Source: Lingula anatina (taxonomy: Eukaryota; Brachiopoda; Lingulata; Lingulida; Lingulidae). From it: a stretch of DNA of 64,000 nt. Shown here in pieces: positions 12,340 to 24,539 of this stretch. The stretch spans positions 48,490 to 112,489 of the forward strand of contig NW_019775406.1 of NCBI RefSeq assembly GCF_001039355.2, in the 5' to 3' direction. The notes beneath the pieces were generated by a model. It was not told the origin of the DNA. It ran no database searches and saw only the letters and a program-made list of their open reading frames with translations. Made by a program: the position numbers and the translations under genes. Within the stretch, counting starts at the first letter, position 1. Every line of letters begins with the position of its first letter.

Positions 12340-13835
12340 TTTGTGTTTTAGATTAGACCTACTCCATTCCAGTCTTTTTATTTTAATCTCAAATAAACAC
12401 AGATGTCTAATAATACATATTGCATCCTTCAAAAGAGGAAGGACAAGGTTTCTTTAACGAAGTACCCTGTAACTATTATCTAATTTTTAAAAACTTCCGT
12501 GGGGATGCTGCATTTACCATTACAAGATTAAATGCACCCATTTCTATGAAAGAAAGCTTGAATTAAACGCTCTCATGTTTGCAGGCATTTACTCATAGTA
12601 TTTAAATTAGTTCTTCCAAAGACCGTAACGGCTGTAACTTTCCTATAAAGATGCAACAAAATACGACCATCGATGATAAGAAAATTTCAGCCACATTTTC
12701 TTCATCGACCATCAAATAAATCAGGTTCGTAATAAGATCCGAAAATATCAACCCCTTCTTGGTGAATTTGAAAAGAAATAAATTTGCATTGTATAGCTTT
12801 TCAATTCCTTGGCACGTGCCCCTGTGCTAATTTAATTTGGTGTAGATTCATGAGATGCGATACGGTGTGTGTCAAAAATCTGTCGCCCTCGGTGACCGTG
12901 TATAGGTATACTCTAAGAACCCAGCTCAGAGGTCACGGATCATATATACAAACAACTACCGAATGATTACAAAGATTTCATGCCCCGGGAAGGGAAACGG
13001 GCAGACTTACCTGCAAACAAAGTACAGGGGTGTTTTCAGACAATACATCTTACAACGGATCTTCCAACTGGAGTAGGAAGGCAATTAAAATACCGAAGAA
13101 AGCGTTTGTTATGTAGATCTGAAACGAATAATACATTTCCTGCGCTGTTTACATAGGACATTGTGAACCCGCCTTTCATTCAGCGAGCAAAGTTGTGTAT
13201 GAATGAATAAGCACTATGTGAGTAAGATTAAGATTAATAATACAATCATATTTATAGGATTGGTCCCCAGCGAACCCAGACTGTGCTGTACGCGTGTTCA
13301 ACATAACGTAAATTGTTGGCAGTTTCCCGGAATTTCACCTTATGAGAGATAAAATACGGTAGTCTATCAAATTGGCAGCATTATAACGGCTACACGTGAA
13401 ACAGAGGTGTTTGCCAGTTGAGATTGCTGTTTATGATACTCAACTCACCCGAAAACACGCTGAGAACAACAAAGAAGGCAAGTTACATATTCGAATTCTG
13501 AAAAATTTAACATTCTCGTATTCAGAACTAGTTTTGAATTGGTATTTCTTTTTCTTCGTACAGAGTAATATATATAAGAAGCTTAACAACATAAATTTGA
13601 ACATATCAGTACTAATCGTATGTGTTATAATTTGACATAACTGATCAGTACTTTTAATTTTTATTTCCATTTGATTGAATTCAAAATCTGCTGGCCAGGA
13701 GTACGTAACGCATACGTTGTATGAGAGGGGAAAAACAGAATATGTTAATATGTGCTATCTTTGAGGACACATCTTCAGCAATTACCAATTCTGTACATTT
13801 TTTGTGAAAATTTGATATAATTTATGTCATTGTAG

Positions 13836-13841
<6 letters not shown>

Positions 13842-13869
<28 letters not shown>
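13842..13869. repeat. (GA)n microsatellite
   Basis: GA dinucleotide run of about 28 bp. Confidence 0.95.
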
Positions 13870-13872
<3 letters not shown>

Positions 13873-15164
13873 TTGAGCTTTAGCATACAAACACACCTCT
13901 CGTCTTTTACTCTGGTTAATCTGTTGGTCTATACACACAGTAAAATAACGCCCAAGTGTACATTGAAATGTAGAGTGCACGTTGATCTTACACACACAAA
14001 ATGAATTCGGATACAGTCTTAAAATTTCTAAATTCAATACCGTATAAAAGACTTGTGGCATTCACCGTCTGCCGATCATAAATCATACGGTAAATCAGGC
14101 CCCTCTGGAAGTCATTTCGTTAGGTCTGTACTGGAGGGAAGTTTTAAACATGTTCATCATATTTTTCCTAACAGTGTCCTATTAGGTATAATTACCATAA
14201 AAGGGAATATGTGTGGTTGTAGCAGTTATTCTTTTCCTATGGCCAAATTAAATAGGACAGTTTGGTACTTATGTGTAAGCAAGTGGTCAATATTTAGATC
14301 AAAAGGCATACTTTGTGATCACAATGAGATTCAACCACAGCAAGATTATCAAAATACGTTGACAACCACGGCCACCGCCTCTTGGTCATTTTTACGCTGA
14401 ATAAAGACCAACGTTTTTATGATAAATATTCATCCTCATAGAGGCAATATGAAATAGCCGTACTCTGGAAAACTGTTGTATAACAAGGTGCTCAGATACC
14501 TGCTACAGGTAACGGCTGATGTAATCGCAAGACTTGTTGCTAATTTGAAACCGCGGTTCTTTGCATAGCAGAGTTATTTTGTGTTGTTTGTGGTGTAGAG
14601 CATATCAATTTCATGCGCGATATAGTTAGTAAGCTTTCGCCTTGGTGCAGAGAAACGGTACATATACAGTGTAATGTAAGAGCAAAACCAGCACCAATTT
14701 TTTTTGTTTAACTATAAAACATCCCAAATCAAATATACAAACTCCTCGGGTGACATCCACTAGGTAGGTAACGGTGCAGGTCAATTTTAGTCACAAGTGC
14801 GTTAAGAAAGGTGTCATAAAAATACGTAATTAAAGTGTGTGTGTTGTTTAAATAATACTCAGCGGCTCGACAAATGACACAATGTAAACCAACCAGAATA
14901 ATGTTGTATTGGGCAAATATATTAACGGTTTCTTGATTTCTTAAAATAAAAGGCTACCCTGTCTGCCAGGACAAAAGGAGGTGTGTGAGGGGAGAGAGGG
15001 AGACCCTGAATGCTGAACCCCATATAAAATTATTCCCCGAAAAGGTGACGAGGTATATAGCCACAGAATGTTACGTTGTTTGAGTCCCAAAAATATAGTG
15101 TCTGTTCCATACAGGAACTGTATGAAATAATATTTTCATGTCCTTTTGTTTACTTTTCAGCAAA

Positions 15165-16406
15165 ATGATTTCGGAGAGCATTAAGGTAATGAGAAAGGTG
15201 CTGCAAGGCCTTCGAGCAGACGAAGACTTTTACAACCGCCTCAGTCACCGATGGACAGTTTTGATTCTGGTGGTCTTCTCTTTATTTGTCAACATGAAGC
15301 AGTACGCAGGGTCCCCCATCATATGCTGGGTTCCGGATAAATTTACCAGCGCATGGAAAAAATACACGAATCAGATGTGCTTCATAGAACCCATGTACTT
15401 CATTCCATTTCAAGAGAGGATACCAGATCCTGAATTACCAACGCCACATTTTACATATTACATTTGGATTCCTCTCGTGCTTCTCGTACAAGCCGCCATG
15501 TTTTATGCACCTCGCGTCGTCTGGCGTTTGATGTGTGGTTCGGCTGGAATAAATATCAGGAGTATCATACTGTTATTAGAAAAAGAAACTATGAACAATG
15601 AAAAAAGAAAAAATAATGTTGATCTCGTCTGCAAATATATTGAACGTTTTCTTGGTCGATGTAGAAAGTACAAAATTGACTGTAAAGGGTATGTGAGACG
15701 CATACTTATTGGCTACTGGTGCTTTTGTGTCGGACGCGCCAAGGGCAACTATCTCTTCTTCTTGTTCCTCTGGTGCAAGGTGCTCTACGTTTTAAACATA
15801 ATAGGACAGATGTTTTTACTGAACTGGTTTCTAAGCAGCGACTTCCATTCCTATGGCACTGAGATAATAGCAGACTTCATGCAATGGCGGGACTGGACTG
15901 AAACTTCACGATTCCCCAGGGTTATTCTTTGTAACCTGAAGATCCGCGTCTTGGGTGGAAACATCCATCGTCATACAGTCCAGTGTGCGCTGCCTGTGAA
16001 CTATTTCAACGAAAGAATCTATTTGTTTATTTGGTTTTGGTTTCTGTTGTTGACCATTGCCACAATCATGGGGTTTTTCATATGGGTCAGTTTAGCATTT
16101 CAGAGGGAAAGGCAATATTTCGTCAGGAATTGCCTTAAAATAAAGGGACTTCATAAACCGGGTAGTAAATCGGACAAAAATGATCTCAACGAGTTTGTCA
16201 GAGACTACTTAAGATTGGACGGAGCGTTCATTTTAAAACTTATGGCCAGAAACACAAATGACATTGTTGTGGCAGATATCGTTTGCAAACTTTTTAAGCG
16301 ATTCCAAACGAAAAAATACAAAAACAACAATGGTGATATTACAGACCCTACCACCACCACTGTGAATGGAGGCCTACGAAATGGAGGACATCTGAAAGAA
16401 GTCTAA
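15165..16406 (+). CDS. Innexin, copy 3
   Basis: An innexin of 413 residues, very similar to copy 2 along its length. It has loop 1 cysteines C54 and C72, the YYIWI variant of the signature, TM3 within GNYLFFLFLWCKVLYVLNII, and loop 2 VILCNLKIRVLGG / VQCALPVNYFNERIY. The tail block is DGAFILKLMARNTNDIVV, and the C-terminus is Asn/Thr/Gly-rich. The open frame extends nine codons upstream to 15138, but those codons are the T-rich tract and AG of a splice acceptor (15159-15160), so the start is 15165 in the same CAAAATGATTTC context as copy 2. AATAAA motifs near 16785-16805 are candidate polyadenylation signals. Confidence 0.97.
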   Translation: MISESIKVMRKVLQGLRADEDFYNRLSHRWTVLILVVFSLFVNMKQYAGSPIICWVPDKFTSAWKKYTNQMCFIEPMYFIPFQERIPDPELPTPHFTYYIWIPLVLLVQAAMFYAPRVVWRLMCGSAGINIRSIILLLEKETMNNEKRKNNVDLVCKYIERFLGRCRKYKIDCKGYVRRILIGYWCFCVGRAKGNYLFFLFLWCKVLYVLNIIGQMFLLNWFLSSDFHSYGTEIIADFMQWRDWTETSRFPRVILCNLKIRVLGGNIHRHTVQCALPVNYFNERIYLFIWFWFLLLTIATIMGFFIWVSLAFQRERQYFVRNCLKIKGLHKPGSKSDKNDLNEFVRDYLRLDGAFILKLMARNTNDIVVADIVCKLFKRFQTKKYKNNNGDITDPTTTTVNGGLRNGGHLKEV

Positions 16407-17029
16407 TGATAGCATAAACATCCGTTAAAAAGAGACAACAGGAACTCGTTTAATACTTAATTAATTTGTATACAATTTCCACTTTATTTCTGGTTTAAAA
16501 TGCACCGAGTGTTCACTGTGTGGATGATTTTTAATATTAGGGTCATGTTACTTAACGCCTGTAGGCCTAAATTCACCTTTCCACCGTGTGAATAGACATT
16601 TGATAATTTCACAGTTTGGTCACAGTTGATGTTAGAGTTTACTTCAGAGTCTACAGACTTCACAGCACTGATTCAGTTCAGGTGAAATCAAAATAATTGT
16701 GAAACCCGGTCCATTTCATAAATAAGGAATCTTTCAGGTCACTTAAAAAGTGACAAGTAATTGCTCAAATAACATCAATGCATAATAAATAAATGAAAGG
16801 ACAATAAAAAGATTAATAAAAAAGTGTCCTGGTTATCTTTTTAATAATTTCTTATCATTTTCTAATAATTAGGACGCTATATTGTTTTGTCTATGAAGAA
16901 AGAAAACGACCAACTATGTTAACGCTTAAAAATCCAAAATAATAGTAAAACATTAAGTTTTACCTATTATTTTAAACCCAGGTAAAACCTTTAAAATTGC
17001 TCGCACCGTACATGTAGGTCTAGGGGCCT

Positions 17030-17073
<44 letters not shown>

Positions 17074-17458
17074 GACCCTAGATACTTTGTCCGTGAAACA
17101 ACATAGGTTAAACAAAGTAAAACAATACTTTATTTTGTCTATCCAGCCTGTTTTGAGATATGGTAACCCGTCTTCAAAATATGGTGCGTGAGAATGTGAG
17201 AGGCGAATTCTACTGTATTGCAAAGGGAATCTTGAGTTTTCTTTCAAAGCAGTGCATCTTCGGACTTAAGAATCTTACACTCAATCTTAAAATTATCAAA
17301 CCCATAAACAGTACCAACAGTAGCTCAAAAGCACAAAGGAAAATAGTATTGGGGAACTGTGTCTTCCTCCAGCAAAATTCAATCAATCATGGGTTGTGCG
17401 CGTGCGCTAGTATCAAAACGTAAACATCCGGTGTGGCGTGACAGAGCAGTTGACAAAT
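16407..17458. other. Spacer between innexin 3 and CHAC2-like gene
   Basis: AT-rich 3' UTR-like DNA, then a 41-bp poly-A tract (17030-17070) of unknown origin, then the presumed CHAC2 promoter. No gene was recognised. Confidence 0.5.
17030..17070. repeat. Poly-A tract
   Basis: Uninterrupted run of about 41 A. It may be the tail of a retroposed sequence, but no body or target duplication was identified. Confidence 0.9.
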
Positions 17459-19376
17459 ATGTGGATCTTCGGGTATGGTTCACTGATATGGAAAGTTGAT
17501 TTTCCTTATGAGCAAAAAGTGGTTGGGTACATTAAGGGTTTTCGCAGACGATTTTGGCAAGCCAGTGAAGATCATCGAGGCGTGCCAGGAAATGTAAGAT
17601 ATGTGTCAAGGTGAAAAGCCCATAACGTATGGACATAAAACAGTAGTACCTGTACATGTACTGTAGGTTGTCTCTAATTTTCTGCTTTACATTGTTGTGT
17701 TCGTGTCATGCACCTACCTTAGGCAGTATGTAAGCCCAAAAAGTGAGGCAAATGTTAATGAAGCACTGAAGGTAAAAAGAACCAGTCATTCCATCGTCTC
17801 CACTGAAGTTCTGTTTTTAAACAGTTTGGCTAAAAACCAGCAAATCCAGAGACTACCCTTAAATTAAAGAGGAGGGCTTCATATCATGGAGGGGGGGGGA
17901 TCAAGATAGTTAATCATGGTTACTATGTGTGATAAGGAATCAAGCTATTTATACCCGGTATATTATCTACAGTTATAGAGTGCCTTACATAGTGTCTATA
18001 TATATTTCTTGATGTAAATGCCAACATGTTGTTAAAATGTTAAAATAACTCTGAATGCATCTTGACATTCATCTGGATCAGATCTCTTTTTAGACATTTA
18101 GATCTCTTCTTTTTGCAATTTATCTAAATATAACAGAAAATATTGTTGTCTTAATTATAGCCCGGCCGAGTGGTTGTATTGGTGAAGTCAGAGGATCGTG
18201 AGGTAATTTTACTAGAACCACTTATTTAACTTTGTAAGCTTTATTTGCCATAACTTATGCACATGCTAACAGTGAAAGATTGTTTGTAAAAAGGTTTTCA
18301 AGTCATGGGAAAGAAAGAGAGCCCTAACTTCAGAACTGTATGTCTTTGAGGCTACAGCAAAATCAAAATTACACTTTAAAACTTTTTTAAAGAAAATTTG
18401 CACCCTTTAACTCCCACTGTTATTTTGATGTTAACTGCAAAATTTGCAAGGAAAACATTACAATATTGCATATTATTAATACTTTATTGTTATTAAAACT
18501 CACAATCTGAAAATATCTTAACTACTGAAAGATCATTTAGTCAGTTAACTGCCACAAACTCAGTATCCTGGTTAAATATATAGTCTACTCCATACATAAG
18601 TTAGTAATGTATGTAAGTAGTAGGTGATTTACAGGCCCCAATGGACCATTANAAACATTACAATGTTGCATATGATTAAAACTTTATTGATATTAAAACT
18701 CACAATCTGAAAATATCTTAAATACTGAAAGATCATTTAGTCAGTTAACTGCCACAAACTCAGTATCCTGGTTAAATATATAGTCTACTCCATACATAAG
18801 TTAGTAATGTATGTAAGTAGTAGGCAATTTACAGGCCCCAATGGACCATTTATGAATGAGTGTACTAGTTGATATATATTATATGCATAAGTCAATATTA
18901 AACTATAATAATATTAATAAACTACTAGTACTACTCCTACTACTACTACTCATATGAACACTACTCATCATCTGTATATAACAATATCTTCTTTTATTTC
19001 ATTACTGAAGGAAAAAGTATGGGGGGTTGCATACAGGATACATGCTGATAACATAGATCCAGTGAGAAAGCACCTGGACTTCAGGGAGAAAGGAGGTTAT
19101 ACAGCCACACCAGTGGTGTTCCATCCTCTAGAGCCCACTATGGAGCCAAAGGAACTATTAGTATTCATGGGTGAAGCAGATAACCCTTTCTACATCGGTC
19201 CAGAACCTATTAGTGAGACTGCAAAAATTATATCAGTAAGCGAAGGACCAAGTGGAAAAAACACAGAATATTTGTTTGAACTAGCTAAGGCATTTAGAAA
19301 AATAATGGCTGGAATAGAGGATTCATACTTGTTCGAACTCGAAAAAGAAGTACAGAGATTATGTAATGATCATTAA
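17459..19376 (+). CDS. CHAC2: CHAC2-like glutathione-specific gamma-glutamylcyclotransferase (3 exons)
   Basis: Cytosolic enzyme family that cleaves glutathione to 5-oxoproline and Cys-Gly. The gene was rebuilt from three exons, all joined in phase 0. Exon 1 is 17459-17593 (45 codons; [17 protein letters not shown] contains the glycine-rich GYGSL substrate loop). Exon 2 is 18161-18202 ([14 protein letters not shown]). Exon 3 is 19011-19376 (121 codons; starts [10 protein letters not shown]). The donors are GTAAGA and GTAATT; the acceptors are TTATAG and CTGAAG. The product of 180 residues fits CHAC2 (human CHAC2 is 184). The catalytic glutamate is E85 in FREKGGYT, and the family block [19 protein letters not shown] is present. 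Intron 2 contains a 199-bp direct duplication joined by one N. AATAAA motifs occur near 19618 and 19640. The gene looks intact. Confidence 0.94.
18453..18850. repeat. 199-bp direct duplication joined by a single N
   Basis: 18453-18651 and 18653-18850 are nearly identical (both run from AAACATTACAAT to CCAATGGACCATT) and are separated only by N at 18652. This lies in CHAC2 intron 2. The pattern suggests two allelic contig ends placed side by side rather than a real tandem repeat. Confidence 0.85.
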
Positions 19377-20633
19377 TGACAAATGTTTCATAGCACTACA
19401 TAGAAACTAATGAAATAATATACAGAGGCACCCCTCCTCCACGAGTTAAATTTTTTTAAAAATTATTAAAATAGTTCCCTGAGTTTGTGCACATTTTAGT
19501 ATGTCTGTACATTCAACAAAAGTAGACTACAGTACTCACTATGTTATGGTAAAGTAGTATATAATAGGTCCCATATTAGACAATAGGTTTCTGAAGTTAT
19601 ATAGATCTGAACATAAAAATAAAGTAAACAAACTGCAAAATAAAGTATTCTATCTTATCTTGAAAGTCACACAACTAGCCAGTCTAGACAGATTTTGTCT
19701 TTGACAATTGTAACTTGGGTGTTTATTACCATGTACATCTTTAACAGTAAATGTGATGAATAAATGACATGAAACAGCATTTTGATAGTTTTTATTTTCA
19801 TTCAATATATAGTATATAAATACACACAAACACACATTTGAAGTCCAAATGAAGCTAAATTAATGATTAAACATGATGAATAAATGATGGACATTTATTA
19901 AATACCTTATACAATGTAAAATAAAGAAATGTAATTGAATTACCACATACGCTGGATTATTATTTATAGACTACTTCTGCTATAACAATTATTAATAATA
20001 ATTAATGTGACTTATGTAAGTCATAGTTTATTTTTGAAAGCCATGAACTATAGCCTGAGAAGTTGAAAATGGATGTGGAGGCATATAGAGTAACACAGTA
20101 TAACAGTTTTGACATTCATCAATGATAATAATCCATGCATTAATATGACTTATGGTATCCTACTCTGAAAAAACTAGTGGCATAAATACCGATAAATTTC
20201 TCTGGACCACTGATAGCATTCAATAAAGATGATGTCATTGAAAAGACTAGAATAAAAATTATTCTAAAAATTATTCAACTATGAAGTTGTGGCTATCATA
20301 AAATCCAGTTGCTGTCTGTGTAAAAGACTTTCTCTAATCAAAAGTGAATAGCACATCTTAGAATATATTGCACCATGCTAAATTCTACCTCACACGTCAG
20401 TCACTCAGGAGTAACATGAGATGGGGGAAGCCCAGCTGCTAGTCAATTGTGATCCTAGTTGTGATATCAGTAGGACACATTTTCTCACCTCTGGTCTTTG
20501 AGTCAATTGCTTTCTTATTTATCTAGGTTTTTTATATTGGGTTACTATTCTCTTGCAATTTTTAGTATCCCGTCCATTGTGACTTTTGGAGATTCTTTAT
20601 TTAACTATATGTGGACTGTACACAACGTGTAAA
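19377..20633. other. Intergenic, no gene seen
   Basis: AT-rich DNA after the CHAC2 stop, containing its probable 3' UTR. No motif, ORF or repeat could be assigned. Confidence 0.5.
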
Positions 20634-21146
20634 ATGGAGGAATCAGGAAAAAAACACTACACTACACTAGAAGAGGAGAAAAATTCTTCAGAAACTGGGA
20701 TGAATGAATATATGAGCAATATAGACGCAAACTTTACTAAAATGGCCAGTGCCATGGCCAGCATGAGTAAGGCATGGATGGTGATGAGCAAGGCTCACTC
20801 CAGTGGGGTACACTCTGTGGCCCCTCAGACTGCCCACTCTGAAAGTAAGAGTCATGATGCAGTGTCGTCAGACTCTGATGAGGAGGGTGTGTTTAAGGCC
20901 CTTAAGACTGCCCACACTGGTAGTAACAGTAAGTAGCAGAGTCATGACACATTATCGTCAGACTCGGATGAGGACGACTGTGATGCAGAGGACTTGTTTG
21001 AAAAAGTTAGCAAAATAAGAGTCTAATGAAGAGGTAGACACTTCTTTAGATATCATTGATGAAGATCCCGATGACGATGAGGCTTTGGGTCCTGAAATCA
21101 GGGAAAAATTAGATATTTCAGATATCAGAAGTAAGGAGAGTGATTA
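20634..21146 (+). pseudogene. Acidic, repeat-containing gag-like fragment (broken)
   Basis: A frame starting MEESGKKHYTTLEEEKN contains two diverged tandem units (TAHSESKSHDAVSSDSDEE and TAHTGSNSK...QSHDTLSSDSDED). It is closed by a stop at 20934, then runs on through further stops to ALGPEIREKLDISDIRS near 21080-21125. The Ser/Asp-rich region followed by a GPxIxxxL block recalls the N-terminus of DIRS/Ngaro-type ORF1 proteins, but this is a weak resemblance. At least three in-frame stops show that it is not functional. Confidence 0.35.
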
Positions 21147-21415
21147 AGATGATAAAGAACAGCTGTCAAGTTTACAAAGCGCTTGCCAAGATTCAGCAGA
21201 CAGACTCATTGATATATGGCATTGATAAAAGCTACGGAAACGGTGAATTTCATTCACAATTTGACAAGATCTTTGACTGCCTAAATCAGTAGTAAATGGC
21301 CATAGTCTGTGAAATGAGAGACAAAATATGGCCCCACACATAGAAGTCTATGACCTCAAGATACCACTGGCTTGAAAATGTATTTTAGGGGGACTGAAAG
21401 AGTTGGAAAAATGAA

Positions 21416-21761
21416 ATGAGAAACAAACCAGGCAATTTCTCTAGGTCAACAGGGCATTCTACTTTATCATACCCAATTGAATACAACAAGTTTATGGGAG
21501 GTATTGACCTCCTCAACATGTGTACCAATCTGTACTGTTACCCCTATCCCTGTAAAAGATGGTACATGTACATTTTCACACATTCCCTTACAAAGGCCCC
21601 TTGTCAATGCATCGTTTCTTTACAGAAGGTTGCAATTGGGCCTGGGAAACAATTCAGTTATGCCTCTTCAAAAGTTTCAATCGCAGGTTGCAAACAGCTT
21701 GACCTCTGTAGGTGTTGGTAAAAAAAGAAAACGAGGAAGACACTCTATAAATCTTAATTGA
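21416..21761 (+). mobile_element. piggyBac-like transposase C-terminal remnant
   Basis: One frame reads YNKFMGGIDLLNM followed by KRWYMYIFTHSLTKAP, matching the piggyBac/PGBD block YNxxMGGVDLxDQ ... RWWxxIFxxxL. After a frameshift near 21595 the match continues in another frame with VNASFLYRRLQLG, PLQKFQSQVANSL and GKKRKRGRHS. The N-terminal catalytic domain is not recognisable nearby. It is a dead fragment. Confidence 0.75.
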
Positions 21762-22033
21762 AATCTCACGAAGGAGAGAACCGTTTCCACGTCATATCTT
21801 CTAGTAGATTAATGTCCTGAGTTTCACTGGTGTTGATACACAAAAACAAACAGTACATCAGGCCATGGCCAAGATTTTGGGCAATGAGTTGGACACAAAA
21901 TTCAACTGGCTGGGGAAGGTGGATAAGAAGAAGACCCTTCTTTGAAGAGCAAGGCGAACTGCTTGCACAACTGCCACAGAAACAGCAGTATGCTGGCGTT
22001 GCCCCGGAAGTACAGAAAGATGAATTTGACCAT
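21762..22033 (+). other. Decayed coding-like fragment
   Basis: Around 21862-21935 one frame reads AMAKILGNELDTKFNWLGKV, followed by a stop. It looks like protein-coding remains, possibly the end of a transposon-associated accessory protein, but I cannot name the family with confidence. Confidence 0.2.
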
Positions 22034-22322
22034 TTATGATAAGGTTTATTTGGGTGCAAAGCTGAGGGTTATGGAAGTATTTTATTCACACGTACTTGAA
22101 TGAAGTCAAAAGTAAAAGATATGTTGGCATTCATTAGGTGTGTGTGAAAGTTATCTTCCAGAGTTTCTCAATGGAAAGTAAAAGAGATAAACATAAAAAA
22201 ATGTTATTTTGGCTAGCAATTTGTAATAAATATCAGATTGAAATTGAATAAAGCAACCTTTTTGATTTTGGAACTGAGACAGCAGTTCTGTTGTTACTGA
22301 CACCGGCATCTCTCGCTGATAA
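22034..22322 (+). mobile_element. Solo-LTR-like repeat, copy 1
   Basis: About 289 bp from TGATAAGGTTTATTT to CGCTGATA, homologous end to end with 28334-28618. It contains an AATAAAG polyadenylation-like motif near its 3' end. Candidate 5-bp flanks are ATTTA on the left and ATTTG on the right, a diverged duplication. There is no ORF. The shape and 5-6-bp target duplications fit a solo LTR, though the TG...CA ends are not canonical. Confidence 0.6.
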
Positions 22323-23217
22323 TTTGGTGGAGTGACCAACCTTTTAATTGTAACTGTTAAAAGGAAAGATCCCGTAAAAAATGAAAAAATTTACACCAAG
22401 AGAAACAAGAAGTTTTACAGCTGCAAACAGAAAAACTGAAAGAGACAACTTAAAAGACAAACTAAGATCAATCAGTGGGAATGTTGGTGAGTCAGTATAA
22501 TATAAGTCCACAGCTGACATGGGCCACAGCAACTTCAATGACAGAAACTTTGCCGTCGCCAACCTACACAAGTATACTGCAGCCAACCTAACATTCCTAC
22601 CGCCATGAATCCAAGCAGACAACAAATGCCTATGAATCCTAACACTTAAGCAGTCACCAGTGCCTTCCCTTAGTCAGGACACCACCATATTGTCCAGTAA
22701 GCTTCAAAATCAAGGACAACAAGGACACAAGGTCACCAAGTTCCGGATTTTTCCTCAATGCATGACAAAGACAGGAAAAGATTCAAGTTGTGCCCAAGGG
22801 CTTACTCTTTTTACACATTTGTCAAGTGAATCAAGTGCAATGCCCACCTTTGTCTAACAAAGGTGGATAAGAAGGCTTTGACCTTAATGGCATCAGAATT
22901 AACAGGAACATATATTTCCTATCATGTATGAATTGACAGGAACATATATTTGCTATCAATATACCCTTTTGGCTTGCAGAGTTTCAAATTAAGTTACTGA
23001 CTTCCCTGGAACAAATCAAAGAACAAGTAAAGACCAACCCAAAACTGCTGCAGACCCTTTTAACCCAGAAGCATCTTGATGAAGAAAAGGACAATTATGA
23101 AGATGGTGACCATGGTGACCTCCGTGGGCACCACACCCACAGAAACAGGACCCACGGTGCCAAGGTATACGGACCTTGGCCCCCAACCTATGACACACCC
23201 AATGCCAGCCACAGCTG
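22323..23217. other. Decayed sequence upstream of the DIRS-like element
   Basis: No intact ORF is present. Scattered proline/glutamine- and asparagine-rich coding-like stretches suggest the eroded 5' part of the retroelement ORF1 that follows, but the element's left end could not be located. Confidence 0.35.
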
Positions 23218-24242
23218 TTGCCTCAGGAAGCACGTCAACTTTCTAGCAAACTCACAGCCAAGGCCACATGCCAACATTACAAAATTAGGGGTACATGGGC
23301 CCTCCCACCCAGGCAGGCCAATTCACCACACCAGCGCCACTTCATCCCACAGGGGAACAGGGGACAGGACAAACAACCACTCCAGGATGGCCCTTTGGGC
23401 CAACAGGAAGGTAGGCAGACTTTATCTTACTCCCCCTTGGACCATCACGTATCTAAAACCTTATGCCAAAAGATCTGGGACAATGAGTACGTGTCACTTA
23501 GAGACTTATTACCCCATACTTCCAACACACTGACACCCTTCGACACCGTCAATGATGAGCAATTCGTCCAACGGAAAAAGACAGATGCAGAAGGCAACCT
23601 GACTCTCATTTTGGCCCCAGTCACTAAAAAGAGCTCACCACTAACCTTCCTGCAATGGCAAGTGGCTTTCAATATTTTTTCGGCTATTTACATCCAAAAA
23701 TTCCCCCATCAATCGCTCAATCTTCTGCAATATAACAATAGGATAGTTAAGATGTATGCAAATAAGGGCTCCCTCTGGCGATCCTATGACGAACGCTTCC
23801 GGGCCAACTTCAAGTCCATAGGTTACAAGTGGGAGGTCCCTGACGCAGTGCTCCTGGCCGAAATTACTTTCATCCAAAAAACACAGGAGGGTTTATGATG
23901 AGAGGTTCCAGCTGAAAACGAGGCAGGGAAGGCATCAAGTAGGAGGAGGATGACCCCGTAGTTTATGGTCACTCACTGGGGACCCCAAAATTAGACAATT
24001 TTCGTCCCCCCGAGGTGTGTAAAAACTTCAATAGAGGAAAATGTTCATTTACCCGTTGCAGATATCAGCACAAATGCTATCTATGCAACAAAGATCACCC
24101 CCTCTCTTTATGCCACTCAAGCGGAGCTAGACATTTTACTTCCCCTTACCCCAGAAAGCCCTTCCCCAACAGCCATTACGTCTTCTCTAGCCACCAAAAG
24201 TCCCAAATTTTCCAACCCAAATTCCACAAAAAATTCATCTAA
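23218..24242 (+). pseudogene. DIRS-like ORF1: gag-like core plus CCCH/CCHC fingers
   Basis: The core contains KIWDNEYVSLRDLLP, FLQWQVAFNIFSAIYIQKFP and WRSYDERFRANFKS. This helical block is seen in DIRS-type ORF1 proteins (motif W...YDxxFR). The ORF ends at 23898. About 100 bp later another frame has a CX7CX4CX3H finger (C-KNFNRGK-C-SFTR-C-RYQ-H) followed by a second short Cys pair, a nucleic-acid-binding tail. The same two blocks recur at 33345-34106. Confidence 0.75.
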
Positions 24243-24539
24243 CCCAATTCAGGAAATTATCAAAATTAATAAGCCCTCATTACCTTTGGATCAAAACATT
24301 GTTACCCCCCTAAACCACACTGCATTGGAAGGAGGGTTACAATCCCCATATCACAAAATTTTCAACTCACGACTTCAGAGAAGGATTTATCATCCCTTAC
24401 CAAGGAGAGTTACCTCACTCTCCCTCACAAAAATCTAAAAAACATGAGCATTTTGAGAAACTCAAGGAAAAGATCGATTCTGAAATCCAAGCCAGACGAA
24501 TAGCAGGCCCCTTTCCCATCCCCCCCCCCCTTCCCCTTT

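Larger units (their letters stand above)
10262..15164. other. Spacer between innexins 2 and 3
   Basis: No convincing gene is present. Candidate polyadenylation signals for innexin 2 (AATAAA) occur near 10936 and 10963. The spacer contains a hAT-like element interrupted by an N gap (11012-11504), a long foldback element (12163-12339) and a GA microsatellite. A 115-codon ORF at 14053-14400 has no recognisable domain and is not called. The 5' UTR intron acceptor of innexin 3 is at 15159-15160. Confidence 0.5.

Noticed and set aside
14053-14400. 115-codon ORF between innexins 2 and 3
   Set aside because: No domain, splice or paralogue support; consistent with chance.
15138-15164. Upstream in-frame ATG of innexin 3 giving nine extra residues
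   Set aside because: The codons are the T-rich tract and AG of a splice acceptor, and the paralogue at 8999 starts at the downstream ATG.
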